A DNA stretch of 36,402 nt. Source: Mesostigma viride. Lineage: Eukaryota; Streptophyta; Mesostigmatophyceae; Mesostigmatales; Mesostigmataceae. This document shows, one piece after another, positions 10,949-20,287 of this stretch. How positions within the stretch are numbered: the first letter of the stretch is position 1; the number at the start of each line of letters is the position of its first letter. The notes beneath the pieces were generated by a model. The model was not told where the DNA came from, did no database searches, and saw only the letters and a program-made list of their open reading frames with translations. A program made the position numbers and the translations under genes. The DNA lies in contig RPFO01000904.1 of the NCBI GenBank assembly GCA_009746045.1, forward strand, positions 1 to 36,402, in the 5' to 3' direction.

Positions 10949-12771
10949 ACCCTGTGATGCCAGATCTCCTTTGCGGCCGTTCCGAGCTTGGCACTGGATT
11001 CGTTGTCCACATCGTCGCGTCGCTGCCGCAACACGATGTTTTCTGGCATCCGCGGGCTTTTGGTTCCCGCCGCACATTTGAAAGTGCTGTCCTCCGGCTT
11101 TTTGCCTTTGCACCGTGTGCAGTTCTTGGACGTTTGGAATCATGGCATGGCTAACGTGATGACTGACTAGCTAGACCTTTTCAGTGGTTTTCCATTTGCG
11201 GGTATTTCCTCGTAAATGGTGGGAGAGCGATCGCAGCAATGGTGCTCACCACTAGACACTCCCGGCCAGTTAGGCTAGAAACACACGCCCTGATCAAGCA
11301 TGCTGTTTCCGGCCCCACCGTCTAGGTCATCTAGTCGCTCCACACGTAAGCCAGCCATAATTTCAATGCACAAGGATACACATTTCCATCACCATTCATC
11401 TTCATCATCCTGAACGACTCGAAAACGCGGAAAAGATAACGGCAGGCTCGAGCTACCATGGTCCGGATTCTCCCGATTTCTGGCCTGCGCTGGTTGTCTC
11501 TTTGAAATCATGGTACACGTTAGAAAAATATAGGCATGTAAACAATATAGTTCTTGAAACGTGGCAAAAAACTGGGCTCAATTTGGCCACTGCCACTGCC
11601 TGAAACACTTAAAAAACTCTCAGTCCTCAGGAGAGGAATGGGGCTTTTGCTAACTTTGCTAGCATGTAAGTGCGGTCATACTACACACCACCGTGGCCAC
11701 CAACCATCCCAATCAACTCACTTCCCTTCAAGCGTAACAGGACAACACACTTGCATCATCATGCTGCAGTTGTATCATACCTTATCATGTAGTGAGAGCC
11801 TATGCATGCACGTAGGGAATGGGCTTGGATACCTACCAACAAAGGGTTATGTTATAAGTGTCAACCACCAATATAATGGGTAGGTTAAGCATCTTTCCAT
11901 TGTTTCTAACAACAATAGATATGGCTATAACTGTTTTGCCTTGCCATGATGTGGCCAACATAGTTGCTGGCACATGATGGCAGTGGTTTGTCACCAAGAC
12001 TTTTCACTCACCCGTATAAGCTTGAAAGCACCTTGACGCAGGCCGTGGCCACACAATCACGCAGTATGAACGTAGCAAAAGAATAACTAACATCTATGAA
12101 GGTGTTTAAACCTGCACAGCTCCTAAAACCCTGCACAACTACACTGGGTTAAGGCAAATGCCTGCTAACATCATCTGAAAAGGGGGTTTTAGAGAGGGGC
12201 AGGCAACGGTCGAGAAAGAGCATCAAGACTTGAACCTGACAACGCCTGGCAAGCTTAAACTCATGTAAGAACATCAAGAAACGAAGAGGCAACGATAATC
12301 CGACTTTACCTGGCACGGCTGGCGTTACCTTGGCCCAGGCGGTGCCCGCAAAAGTGGCACTTTGCGGCACATAGACCATGACGTGACAGAGTGGTCGAAA
12401 TCATCAAATCTATACTGCCACTCAATTTATTCTAATACAATACATGTTAAAATGTAGAAAGAAACCTATCAGCCATTGAAATTGCGCCGGAAAGCAAGCG
12501 CAGTCATCAATTCCGTCGACCTGCCTTATCGCAGTTTTTTCCAGCAAGAACAGTGCCGACACCGGGTAAATCGCATCCCTGCGAGCTAAAAATTAGGATT
12601 TATCATCTATAGGACATATAAAATCTATTTCCTGAGTTTGGACAGCTAACTCGTCCGCAAACGTAAACTGCATGCATGGGCGCGAGCCGCCATGGCTAGG
12701 TCGTGCATTTCCGGAACTCGCGTTTCACGTGGAAAAGTACCCTTACCACCTGTACTTTGACCGTACATTTA
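10949..12771 (+). other. non-coding downstream region of the Penelope-like element
   Basis: About 1.8 kb with no convincing ORF. The stretch from about 11580 to 12770 is shared with insertion 1 at moderate identity. The block from about 12300 to 12770 is the best conserved, including the TTACCTTGGCCCAGGCGG and GCAGTTTTTTCCAGCAAGAA landmarks. Such conservation between an autonomous and a deleted copy suggests that sequences needed in cis for mobilisation lie here. That is inference. Confidence 0.6.
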
Positions 12772-12959
12772 GCCGCTCATACCAAATCCAAAAAAATCCC
12801 AAAAATATGTCCAAGAAAGATCTTTTCACGTAGTATTTGAATAAATTTTGAGAGAATTTTTTTGTCAAACATTCTGACCGGGGCGAATTTTGTACAGAAC
12901 CTCAAAACTCGGTCCTCAGGAGAGGACTGAGAAAAACTCAGTCCTCTCCAGAGGTAGTG

Positions 12960-12976
12960 GGACAGACGACGAGTTA
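12960..12976. repeat. inverted target copy, right edge of insertion 2
   Basis: GGGACAGACGACGAGTT is the exact reverse complement of 8679-8695. Read in the pol frame it gives the aberrant TRRLSH after the authentic MYRMGPTEL. Confidence 0.85.
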
Positions 12977-13878
12977 ATTCTGTAGGGCCCATTCTATACA
13001 TCGGAGAGTGCGTAGGAACTGCACCGTCCTTGATAACTACACGGTGTAAAACAGAACGAGGAGGAGGATAAGAAGGAGTCTTTTCTTCAAATACTTTTGA
13101 GGAATCTATCACAGCCATGTATCTGACTATTTCATTTTCAGTAAATCCCACTCCTATTGTATCCACTGTATTTACATCTATATCCACACTATTATTAGTG
13201 ATAGGTATCTCTTGTACTTCTAACTGAAGGAACATACATAATAGGTATCCATATTCCTTTAGTTCAGATCGCAATTCGTCATTGGACATTAATACTTCAG
13301 GTATAGGTCTCACAGGAGGATCAACAGGTGTAGGAGGAGTAATATCTACCAAGGATAAATTTTCTAATCTATAATGACGTTCTGGTACCCAGTAAGAGCT
13401 ATCTGGAAACCAAATGACCATAGTATCATAATTAATAGTGATTTTATTATCCTGGTGCCAATCTAATCCTAGTAATACATCAGCTGTAGTGATAGGGCCT
13501 ATAGTGGCCGTCAGGTTGACCGTACGTCCTTGTATGACCAGGGGAAGGGACACCGTACCCGGGGAATGACTGGTGCGACCGTCAGCATAATGGACAGTGA
13601 CAGTTTTTGTGTGAGGGGTAGGGACTAGTCCTAAACGCCTAACTAGGGCCTCGCTCACAAAGGAGCTAGCCGCACCGCTATCCACTAACACAGAGACATT
13701 CAAGAGTTCATCAGCATGCAGGAAGGGGTCTACAACAGTATGAGGGACGGTTAAGCCACCATTCAAGAACATAAGAGGACGCACACGTAGTGGTAGGGAT
13801 GATTCAGCTCCTACAGAGGTTATAAAAACAGGCAAACAAAAATTATTATCTGGGGTACTATCTAAGGACCTGTCCAGG
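12977..13878 (-). CDS. pol: pol, 5' part: aspartic protease and start of RT
   Basis: The minus frame ends authentically at MYRMGPTEL, the segment that precedes RT in Ty3/gypsy. Its extension to 12777 is insertion sequence. Numbering from 13835, the retropepsin active site is VDSGAAS (D52, S53, G54), followed by flap-like YADGRTSHSPG and the ADVLLGLDWH hydrophobic strand at about 138-147, which corresponds to the conserved ILG region. Retroviral-type proteases act as dimers to cut Gag-Pol. The frame is +1 relative to gag. It stays open upstream across the gag stop (13879), so the two overlap by a few tens of bases, with a run of seven G in the overlap. The Met at 13835 is therefore probably not a real start; a frameshifted gag-pol is more likely. 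Confidence 0.9.
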
Positions 13879-15625
13879 TTACCCCCGGCTGACAGGCCTA
13901 CTGTTCCCCCTCCCCCCCAAATCCATAGGAACTAACCCCGAAGAAGACCCTGGCGGAAAAGCCACTGCTGGAGGGTCACGAGGGATTGAAGAGGGTGCGG
14001 GAGCCTGATTATCATAGGGGAACCCTGGGGATCCTGTCTGCACAGCATTCAGCCTACTAGGGGTAGCTGAAGGAATGCGTCCTGAAGTGGGACGAATAGG
14101 AGCACGCTGAGGGGTACGAGGAGGGCGAGCGTCGGGATGAGGGGGAGCACCCGAAAGGAACTTGGGGCACTCACGTTTAAGATGACCTACTTCCTTACAA
14201 TGATAGCAGGTGATATGAGAGACATCCAGAGCTGAAAGGTCAGTCACACAGATATCTAATTCTTCTACATAGGAGTTCTCCTCCTCAGGGGTAAGGCTAA
14301 TATTATTAATACGGGAACGGGTAGGAAGAGAAGGCGTGGAGAAGAAATCTGCTACTCGTAAAAGATGCTGGCGCACATGCTTGAGGGGCAGGTCAGTAAA
14401 ACGGTAGGCAGAGAACTGGCGCTTGACTTCACGCAATAAGGGTCTACTGAGGCCCTGAAGGAAGCGGGCACGTACTTCTGCGCCCGACAAATCCCTAATT
14501 CGTACCATCTGGGCATCAAACTCTTTCATATATTCTTTGAAGGACTTGGTACCCTGCTGCAAGGTGCCAAAGGATAATCTATCCTGCCAATCTGCATCGG
14601 GAGGGACTAAATGGTTCTCTAAACGCTTGAACAATTCTGCTACAGAGTTTGGGTAGGCATGAGAGGCAAGAGACTCACACTGGATGAGGTTAGCAAGTTC
14701 AGGAGTAATGCAGGTAGTAAGATAATGAGGAACTAGTACAGCATCAGAGAGGCGCCACCTATTGTGGTTCTGCCAGGACTCTGTGTTCTGGGTGAGCAAC
14801 ATAATGAAGGTGAAAAACTGTTGAGGGGTAGACTTGACATCCAGCTTAGGAAGGTTGGCAAAGAGGGGAAGAGCAGGAGGCTTAGGGGGATTAGAAGAAT
14901 CAGTTTTTCCCATAGGGCCACTATCTTCCACTGCTACATAAGCGGGATAGAAGGAAGGGATAGGAAAAGTCTTGGGTAGGGGTCTAGAGGGAGCCACCGT
15001 TTCAGGATGGTGCCCATAGGAGAAGGGAACAGTATATTGCTCACGAAGAGAGGAATAGGCAAAATGATCATAATTCCTATCATCTAGGGGCATGGTACTG
15101 AAATCATTATTAACTTCTAAATCAGCCACACGGGTAGGGACCTGGGCAGCCTCATAGGCCGTCTCAGGGTAGGACCAGGAAGCAGGTGGGTAAAAGGGAA
15201 CTGCACTAGGGCGCCCAGAAGGGCCGACAGGGGCCGAGGTACGACCCGTGTTAATAGCAGGCATTGAAGGCACAGGGTGGGAAGGAGGCCTAGAAGCATT
15301 GTTAGTGTGTGAGGACCTGCTGGAGGGGTGAGCCAAGGTTGCAGAAGGGGCAGGGGCCTGGTTCACAACAAAAGAAGGTTCATCACTAAATCTGACTTGG
15401 GAAATACGTTGTTCATAGGTAGGTGGGGTAATTGAGGGACGACGGCGACCACCAGCAACAGGAGAAGGAGGTGAGGTACGCAGAATACCTTGAGGGGTGA
15501 GATGGTGTACCGTTTCCAAGGAGTCCCGTCGGTTACCACGAGTATTGTTATTGTTAGTGTTATTAGTTATTATTATTATTATTATTGGTAGGTATAGGCG
15601 ACATATCTCCACCCACTGGATCCAT
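13879..15625 (-). CDS. gag: gag with CCHC zinc knuckle, N-terminal frame disrupted
   Basis: About 577 codons ending in TAA at 13879-13881. The middle contains a retrotransposon Gag capsid-type segment (LFKRLENHL, FGTLQQGTKSFKEYMKEFDA, RARFLQGLSRPLLREV). A CCHC knuckle CYHCKEVGHLKREC lies at about residues 469-482, followed by a Pro-rich tail. The long frame's first codon at 15612 is GTG. A proper ATG lies at 15625 (MDPVGGDMSPIPT) one frame over and runs into a (AAT)n tract, where it stops after seven Asn codons. A length change in this microsatellite therefore probably separates the true start from the rest. Gag forms the particle and its knuckle binds RNA. The protease-pol frame overlaps its end in the +1 frame. 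Confidence 0.88.
15544..15593. repeat. ATT/AAT microsatellite inside the gag N-terminus
   Basis: A run of TTATTATTATT with GTT interruptions encodes Asn repeats on the minus strand. The number of bases places the ATG at 15625 and the main gag frame out of register by one. Confidence 0.8.
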
Positions 15626-15716
15626 CTTTAATTACGTAAAGGAATAGGAATCTAGAAGAAAGCAACAAAGGAAAAAGGAAAAACCTTGAAGGTATGCAGC
15701 AGGAACAAAATTAAAA

Positions 15717-16109
15717 TCAATCCTTTTTAACAACAGTAATGGATAGGGAACCAAACTCCAAAGTGAGAGGAGTATCTGAAGCAGATGCAGATGCAGCCCG
15801 TTTAGGGGGAGAAGAAGGAGGGGTAGCAAAGACTAGAGCTTCTACTGGAGGACGACCATGAGGAATAGGGCGTACATGAAGGCCTAAATCTGTTTGGCTA
15901 TGATCTATAAGGAACTGCTGAGCTTCTTCGAAGGACATAAATTTCTTGTACCTAATTACGTTGTATACACGATTCTGAACGATCTTCCTAGCGTCGGACC
16001 AAGAAAGGAAAATGGAGGACCATTGAGGCGTAATCACTACGTAATATTTAGCTAGACTATTATCGCTAGAAGAATGGGAAGGAGCAGTAAAAGATCGCCG
16101 TTGGCTCAT
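15717..16109 (-). CDS. ORF0: small protein with viroplasmin/RNase H1 N-terminal-like domain
   Basis: A 130-residue ORF from an ATG at 16109, upstream of gag in the chromovirus. Residues about 21-68 (KYYVVITPQWSSIFLSW, then SDARKIVQ, VIRYKKFMSFEEAQQFL) match the pattern of the small domain found at the N-terminus of RNase H1 and in caulimovirus viroplasmin: a YY-V start, an I-SW segment, a basic helix, an RYKKF strand and an F-EA--FL helix. In known members this fold binds RNA-DNA hybrid or dsRNA. The C-terminal 50 residues are Ser/Pro/Ala-rich. It is about 90 bp upstream of gag and in another frame, so it would need its own translation. A plausible role is hybrid binding during reverse transcription or an RNA-silencing-related function; this is inference. 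The domain call rests on pattern recognition only. Confidence 0.7.
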   Translation of the reverse strand: MSQRRSFTAPSHSSSDNSLAKYYVVITPQWSSIFLSWSDARKIVQNRVYNVIRYKKFMSFEEAQQFLIDHSQTDLGLHVRPIPHGRPPVEALVFATPPSSPPKRAASASASDTPLTLEFGSLSITVVKKD

Positions 16110-16606
16110 GGTAACGCACCTTGTTGTTCTTGAGTAGTCACGATAGGAGTGGAAGGGGTAGGAGTCGACTTAGCTGGGTTATCTGGATCACCGAAATGAC
16201 GAGGGCGGCAATGGTCCAGCGCTCGTAGTCCTAAAGTCAGCGACCCAGTGACTTTCTGCGAGTGCGGCCGTCTAATGTACAGCAGCACGAAGGAAAAGGT
16301 GGAACCTACCCAGACGCTAATCGTCTCACTAACACCGAACCGAAAACATCACCTATCTACGACAGTGAACCACTTTTCTAAGGAAAACAAGACGAGGAAA
16401 AGGAACTATCTAGAAAAGGATTTTCCGCTTCGAGCAGGTCTATCTTCTAGGCAGGGCGTGTCCTGAATCAGGCAGCACTACCCCCCAGCTCGCAGGCGAC
16501 CCGCCCATTACCTGTCAAGTAGGTGTCGTCTTCATTTTCCCAGCCGCGGAAGGGTTGATTCAATGACGTATGTTGCAAAGGATCGTCGTCTCGCTCTCTA
16601 TCTAAA
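16110..16606 (-). other. leader of the chromovirus between primer site and ORF0
   Basis: About 0.5 kb of untranslated leader. A minus-strand frame starting within the LTR (ATG at 16791) stays open through the primer site down to 16468 and includes RGRGGGRGLRR followed by acidic DRERDDD. It could be a short upstream ORF, or an exon spliced to ORF0; I cannot tell. No other structure was recognised. Confidence 0.4.
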
Positions 16607-16621
16607 CTACCTCCGAGTCCA
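16607..16621 (-). other. candidate primer binding site of the chromovirus
   Basis: One base inside the 5' LTR the minus strand reads TGGACTCGGAGGTAG. It begins with TGG, the complement of the tRNA 3' CCA. I cannot name the tRNA from memory; comparison with the host tRNA set would decide it. Confidence 0.6.
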
Positions 16622-16622
16622 T

Positions 16623-17193
16623 TGTTACGCCGCAAGCCTCGGCCGCCACCTCTACCTCTACCTGTCCTGATACTACCTAAACTAGTGAGGCCGCTTCTAT
16701 ATACACCCCTAGCGAAAGACGACCGAGACGAACCAGATCTCAATGCATTTACATATGTACTACTGTAATATGCCATAGGCCATTTAATCAAACCCGTTTA
16801 CTCCAGGAAAAGAGGAAGGAAACACAACTAAACTGCCGTGACCCAAGCTAATATGTGTTAATTCATTTAACACACGCCGAGTGACCACGCACGGAGTGGA
16901 ACGTGCATAAATGGTCACCAACGGTCCAACAGACTCGGGCCGATCTGGCCCTCGCCTGCCGAGACACAGAAACACAAGCAGGTGCACAGATGCACGCCGG
17001 TCCACTACATTCTACAAAAGGATAAGGGCCACTAATAAAGTACGCGGCGCGGCGCCCAAAGGCACCCAATATACCACAGTACTGTTACGGGGACAATCAT
17101 GTCCAAACTAGAACTACACGTAACCTAGGAACAACCGAGGACAAGGACCTAATTTACGTCCGTAACTACAACGAATTGTTACGCGACGTAACA
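16623..17193 (-). repeat. 5' LTR of the chromovirus
   Basis: A 571 bp copy of 457-1027, with about ten substitutions by eye and no length change. It is bounded by TGTTACGCCGC and GCGACGTAACA and followed by the CCCGC duplication. It is the promoter LTR because all coding frames run leftwards. No confident TATA box can be placed. Confidence 0.95.
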
Positions 17194-17198
17194 CCCGC
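17194..17198. repeat. target site duplication CCCGC, right copy
   Basis: Exact copy of 452-456, directly outside the right LTR. Confidence 0.9.
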
Positions 17199-17640
17199 TA
17201 GCCCAACGACAACCACGCCCAGAACATGCTAGACTCCGTACCCATGGGGCAACCCATGAGTGACCTATGGTCCCGATGGGGCAGGGACCAGCTTGCACGA
17301 CTAAGCTGGTCCATCGGGCAAGCCCAACTCAGATCCCGTCCATTGGCCGCGCGGCACGCAGAAGAAGGATGCATGCCCAAAGGACAGAAGCGAGGGGCCA
17401 AGACACAGGGCAGTGAGCCAAGGTCTCCACGATCACCACAAGTTTAGCCACGGATATACGTGAATCGTAACACATCCAGAGTGAGGATAGTCAATACAGG
17501 CATCGACACGACCACCACTGTAACTGCACGAGGTGATACATCACACGCAGGTGGCTCAACCTCCAAATTCTCATCACAAGAGCCAATAAAGGCCATGCTA
17601 CAATAAAGTAGCCAAAAGTCGCCAAAGATCACGTACCGAG
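17199..17640. other. outer element interior, no gene recognised
   Basis: Continues the outer LTR element after the chromovirus. It contains several overlapping inverted words built from CCCATGGG-, CCCGATGGG- and AGCTGGTCC-type sequences at 17240-17330. No domain is visible on either strand. Confidence 0.4.
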
Positions 17641-17692
17641 TGTCGCCAAATGTCACCGAATGTCGCCAAATGTCACCAAATGTCACCAACTC
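17641..17692. repeat. short tandem repeat of TGTCNCCAAA type
   Basis: Four to five imperfect 11-12 bp units (TGTCGCCAAA, TGTCACCGAA, TGTCGCCAAA, TGTCACCAAA, TGTCACCAAC) follow one another directly. Confidence 0.75.
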
Positions 17693-17899
17693 AACGACGT
17701 CCCAAATAGAACATTCTACCAATGGCAAGCAAGGTGCCAAAAGCTCCAACCCGATAAGACAATGTGGTGAAGAACACATTTGAATGTAAACTGTCATGTG
17801 ACCATGACCAATCGCACGCCACACGTGGCAATAGGGAGGTCCACCCAGACCCCTGAGGGGGAACCTGAACAGGAGCCAAAGGTCGGTGTGAGGAGCTGG

Positions 17900-18400
17900 A
17901 AAGCCCCGCCACGAGGGGATTGACGGCCCTGGTGCGACCCCTGGACGGGCACTGGAAAGCCCCGTCATTGGGGGACCTTACGGCCCCACAACCCCGGAAA
18001 TACCACCCGCAACGGTCACAGTACCCACCGGTAACGTCGCGCTGGTGACTGCCCCGCCCGGCCCTTAAGGCGCGACCTGATTGGGTCCTGCACTGGAAGG
18101 TGCAGAAGCCCCAGGTCCCGCCGCCGCTTGGGGAGTCAACATCCGCTCCATCACCTTCTGGAGTACCGCTTCCATCGTGGTGGACAACCGCGCCTAAAAA
18201 AAAAAAACTCTGCCTGTGCAACCATCTGTTTCTCCAAACCTAGACGCAGCGCCTGCAGCTGGGAGGTAACCCGCTGCTCGACCTCCACCGCGGACTGCGA
18301 AGAGAGGTCGGACGCCTTGTTAATAATGCCATGTTCATGTCCCACGTAGCTCCCACAAAAACCAGCATCTTCATTAAAACAATAAGTGGAAGCATACATG
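17900..18400 (-). pseudogene. possible coiled-coil gag-like relic of the outer element, broken at an A12 run
   Basis: On the minus strand a frame from about 18330 reads SAVEVEQRVTSQLQALRLGL and KQMVAQA, a heptad-like helix. It then hits twelve T (A12 on plus, 18196-18207). In a shifted frame it resumes as STTMEAVLQKVMERMLTPQA and a Gly/Pro/Ala tail with stops near 18065 and 17987. The look is of a retroelement Gag N-terminus, but no CCHC knuckle or capsid motif is seen. The sense strand agrees with the orientation of the outer element. Confidence is low because this rests on composition alone. Confidence 0.35.
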
Positions 18401-18915
18401 TGACACTATTGACATGCCCGGAGGCACGCCGTTCAAGGCCCTTCATGAAGTACGTTGCCCTAGAGGCAACCAAGACAAGGGTGGGTGGGTGGGGAGCAAA
18501 GAAAGAGGCCGACAAAACCAGCCAGAGCGGCTTTTAGTCGCAAAACCTCCCTTATCCCTAGCTAACTGACGTCATTAAACCCTTATGTTCAGTGATGCTA
18601 GTAAGACGCTAACCGTACAGACCGGGGTTAGAATATCCCGAATCTGCACGGCTAGTATTAAATAATGCGTAGGTTGTTCTTTTCGGGGGCACTGCACCTC
18701 ACCGGCCCCGTTCCGCCCGGGTATAATCAACCCAAGCGCGGAACGCACATTTTATTTAATTCATTTTTCAACCATGCACTATACTGCATCTACTAATCAC
18801 AAAAGCTCTAGCCAAACAGCTACGAGAAAACACTACGACCTATAAGCCGCTCATCCAGCGGCCTCTTGTTCCCGCATTCACGTATAGAAGAAACTCCGTT
18901 CAAAGAACCCCGATT
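18332..18915. repeat. tandem duplication, unit 1 (blocks A and S)
   Basis: Block A at about 18332-18460 (starting ATGTCCCACGTAGCTCCC, ending AAGTACGTTGCCC) is followed by a 36 bp spacer and block S at 18495-18915 (starting GAGCAAAGAAAGAGGCCGAC, ending AACCCCGATT). Both blocks recur in the same order downstream, nearly identical. Confidence 0.85.
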
Positions 18916-18916
18916 C

Positions 18917-20287
18917 ATGTCCCACGTAGCTCCCACAAAAACCAGCATCTTCATTAAAACAATAAGTGGAAGCATACATGTGACACTATTGACATGCCCG
19001 GAGGCACGCCGTTCAAGGCCCTTCATGAAGTACGTTGCCCAATCACCCCCGCCCTGGCTTTCCCTTGAAGCCGCACTCCACCTTGCTCGTTGTCACAAGT
19101 GACCGCCCTGCCGCAAAACGGGAGCCCCCCCACATCGGGAGGCGTGTGCCCGGCGGCTGTGGATGCATGGCCAGGCCCAAAAAGGCCCAGCGCATTTGCA
19201 CTGCGATTGCGCACGGCCAGCCTATCATGACCCCTCGATCTCGGGGCCCCGAGTCGGTACCGCTATGGCCGTCTCCCCATAGACCCGGGGTGCTTCGAGA
19301 AAAAACGTGGACCTAGCCCAGGCCCCGCCAGCCCGGATGCCCGAGGCCACAGCCCCAGGCACCTGGCTGAACGAGAGTCCGTTCAGCCAAGACCGCATTC
19401 CCCCCCGAGGTTTCTATGCGTGGGGAAAAAATTTCTAGCTTAGGCGCTTTTCCCATCGCCGTCCCCAGCCCCAACCACCCCCCCTCGGCGGAAGGCAATT
19501 GCAAAGTTTGCTGGCCAGCAGCAATTTCCGAAGAAAAAGCCGCAGGCCGCGGACCGAGACACGGGTCGCCAGTGCCAGCCATCCGGCTCCAACCCGGGGT
19601 GCAAGCATCCCCAGGTACGGAGCACCAGCTCGCGCACTGGGCCGACCAAGCGACAGTTGAGCACCTGTCACGGCACCCGGCCCACCAAAGACCCCAAGCT
19701 GGGGAAAAGGTGCGGACCGGAGGTAATCATTTTCTTTTCTTTTAGTTAACCGGGCGAGGAACTACGCCTGGAAGTCTCACCACTGGCCAAGTGGCCGGTG
19801 CAACCAGTGCTTTTGGGATTTTGCTCCGCAGCACCCATAGCTGCGGCTGCCGCCGCAACGACAACGAGCAAAGAAAGAGGCCGACAAAACCAGCCAGAGC
19901 GGCTTTTAGTCGCAAAACCTCCCTTATCCCTAGCTAACTGACGTCATTAAACCCTTATGTTCAGTGATGCTAGTAAGACGCTAACCGTACAGACCGGGGG
20001 TAGAATATCCCGAATCTGCACGGCTAGTATTAAATAATGCGTAGGTTGTTCTTTTCAGGGGCACTGCACCTCACCGGCCCCGTTCCGCCCGGGTATAATC
20101 AACCCAAGCGCGGAACGCACATTTTATTTAATTCATTTTTCAACCATGCACTATACTGCATCTACTAATCACAAAAGCTCTAGCCAAACAGCTACGAGAA
20201 AACACTACGACCTATAAGCCGCTCATCCAGCGGCCTCTTGTTCCCGCATTCACGTATAGAAGAAACTCCGTTCAAAGAACCCCGATT
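18917..20287. repeat. tandem duplication, unit 2 (blocks A and S with 0.8 kb between)
   Basis: Block A recurs at about 18917-19040 and block S at about 19867-20287, with only a few substitutions. Between them lie about 825 bp absent from unit 1, where only 36 bp separate A and S. Either that segment was inserted in unit 2 or it was deleted from unit 1. The spacer is GC-rich and holds no recognisable gene. Confidence 0.85.

Larger units (their letters stand above)
8696..12959 (+). mobile_element. insertion 2: Penelope-like retroelement
   Basis: A 4.26 kb plus-strand insertion splits the chromovirus pol just before the RT domain. It has about 240 bp of leader, a 670-residue reverse transcriptase (8936-10948) and about 2 kb of downstream non-coding DNA. 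The downstream part is homologous to insertion 1. Both ends carry a palindrome of the form CTCRGTCCTC-NNNN-GAGGACTGAG (8698-8721 and 12908-12931). A further partial copy is internal at about 11614-11637. No poly(A) tail and no direct target duplication are seen. Confidence 0.8.
457..17193 (-). mobile_element. Ty3/gypsy chromovirus, full length, interrupted by two later insertions
   Basis: The element has 571 bp LTRs at both ends, LTR termini TGTTACG...CGTAACA, a 5 bp duplication CCCGC, a primer-binding-site-like TGG next to the right LTR, and a purine tract next to the left LTR. The coding order on the minus strand is ORF0, gag, protease, RT-RNase H, integrase with chromodomain, then an accessory ORF. 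RT before integrase plus a C-terminal chromodomain assigns it to the chromovirus branch of Ty3/gypsy. The two LTRs differ at about ten positions by eye, so the insertion is not brand new. Pol is open in all three surviving pieces and is broken mainly by insertions at 5894-7554 and 8696-12959, which suggests it was intact when they landed. The element sits 37 bp inside the outer element's 3' LTR. Confidence 0.95.

Noticed and set aside
5894-12959. Hammerhead ribozyme in the Penelope-like insertions
   Set aside because: I looked for CTGATGA followed by a stem and GAAA on both strands. The instances found lacked the rest of the core; a covariance search would be needed to exclude variants.
12777-12976. 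C-terminal extension of the protease frame (TRRLSHYLWRGLSF and beyond)
   Set aside because: It lies in the reversed target copy and the Penelope-like insertion, not in pol.
13879-15612. gag starting with MEICRLYLP at 15612
   Set aside because: The codon there is GTG and the following Ile run is the microsatellite read out of frame; the ATG at 15625 is the likelier original start.
18495-18915. Block S as an LTR of a further retroelement
   Set aside because: The ends are not TG...CA and no duplication flanks it. Block A repeats with it, so a segmental tandem duplication explains the pattern better.
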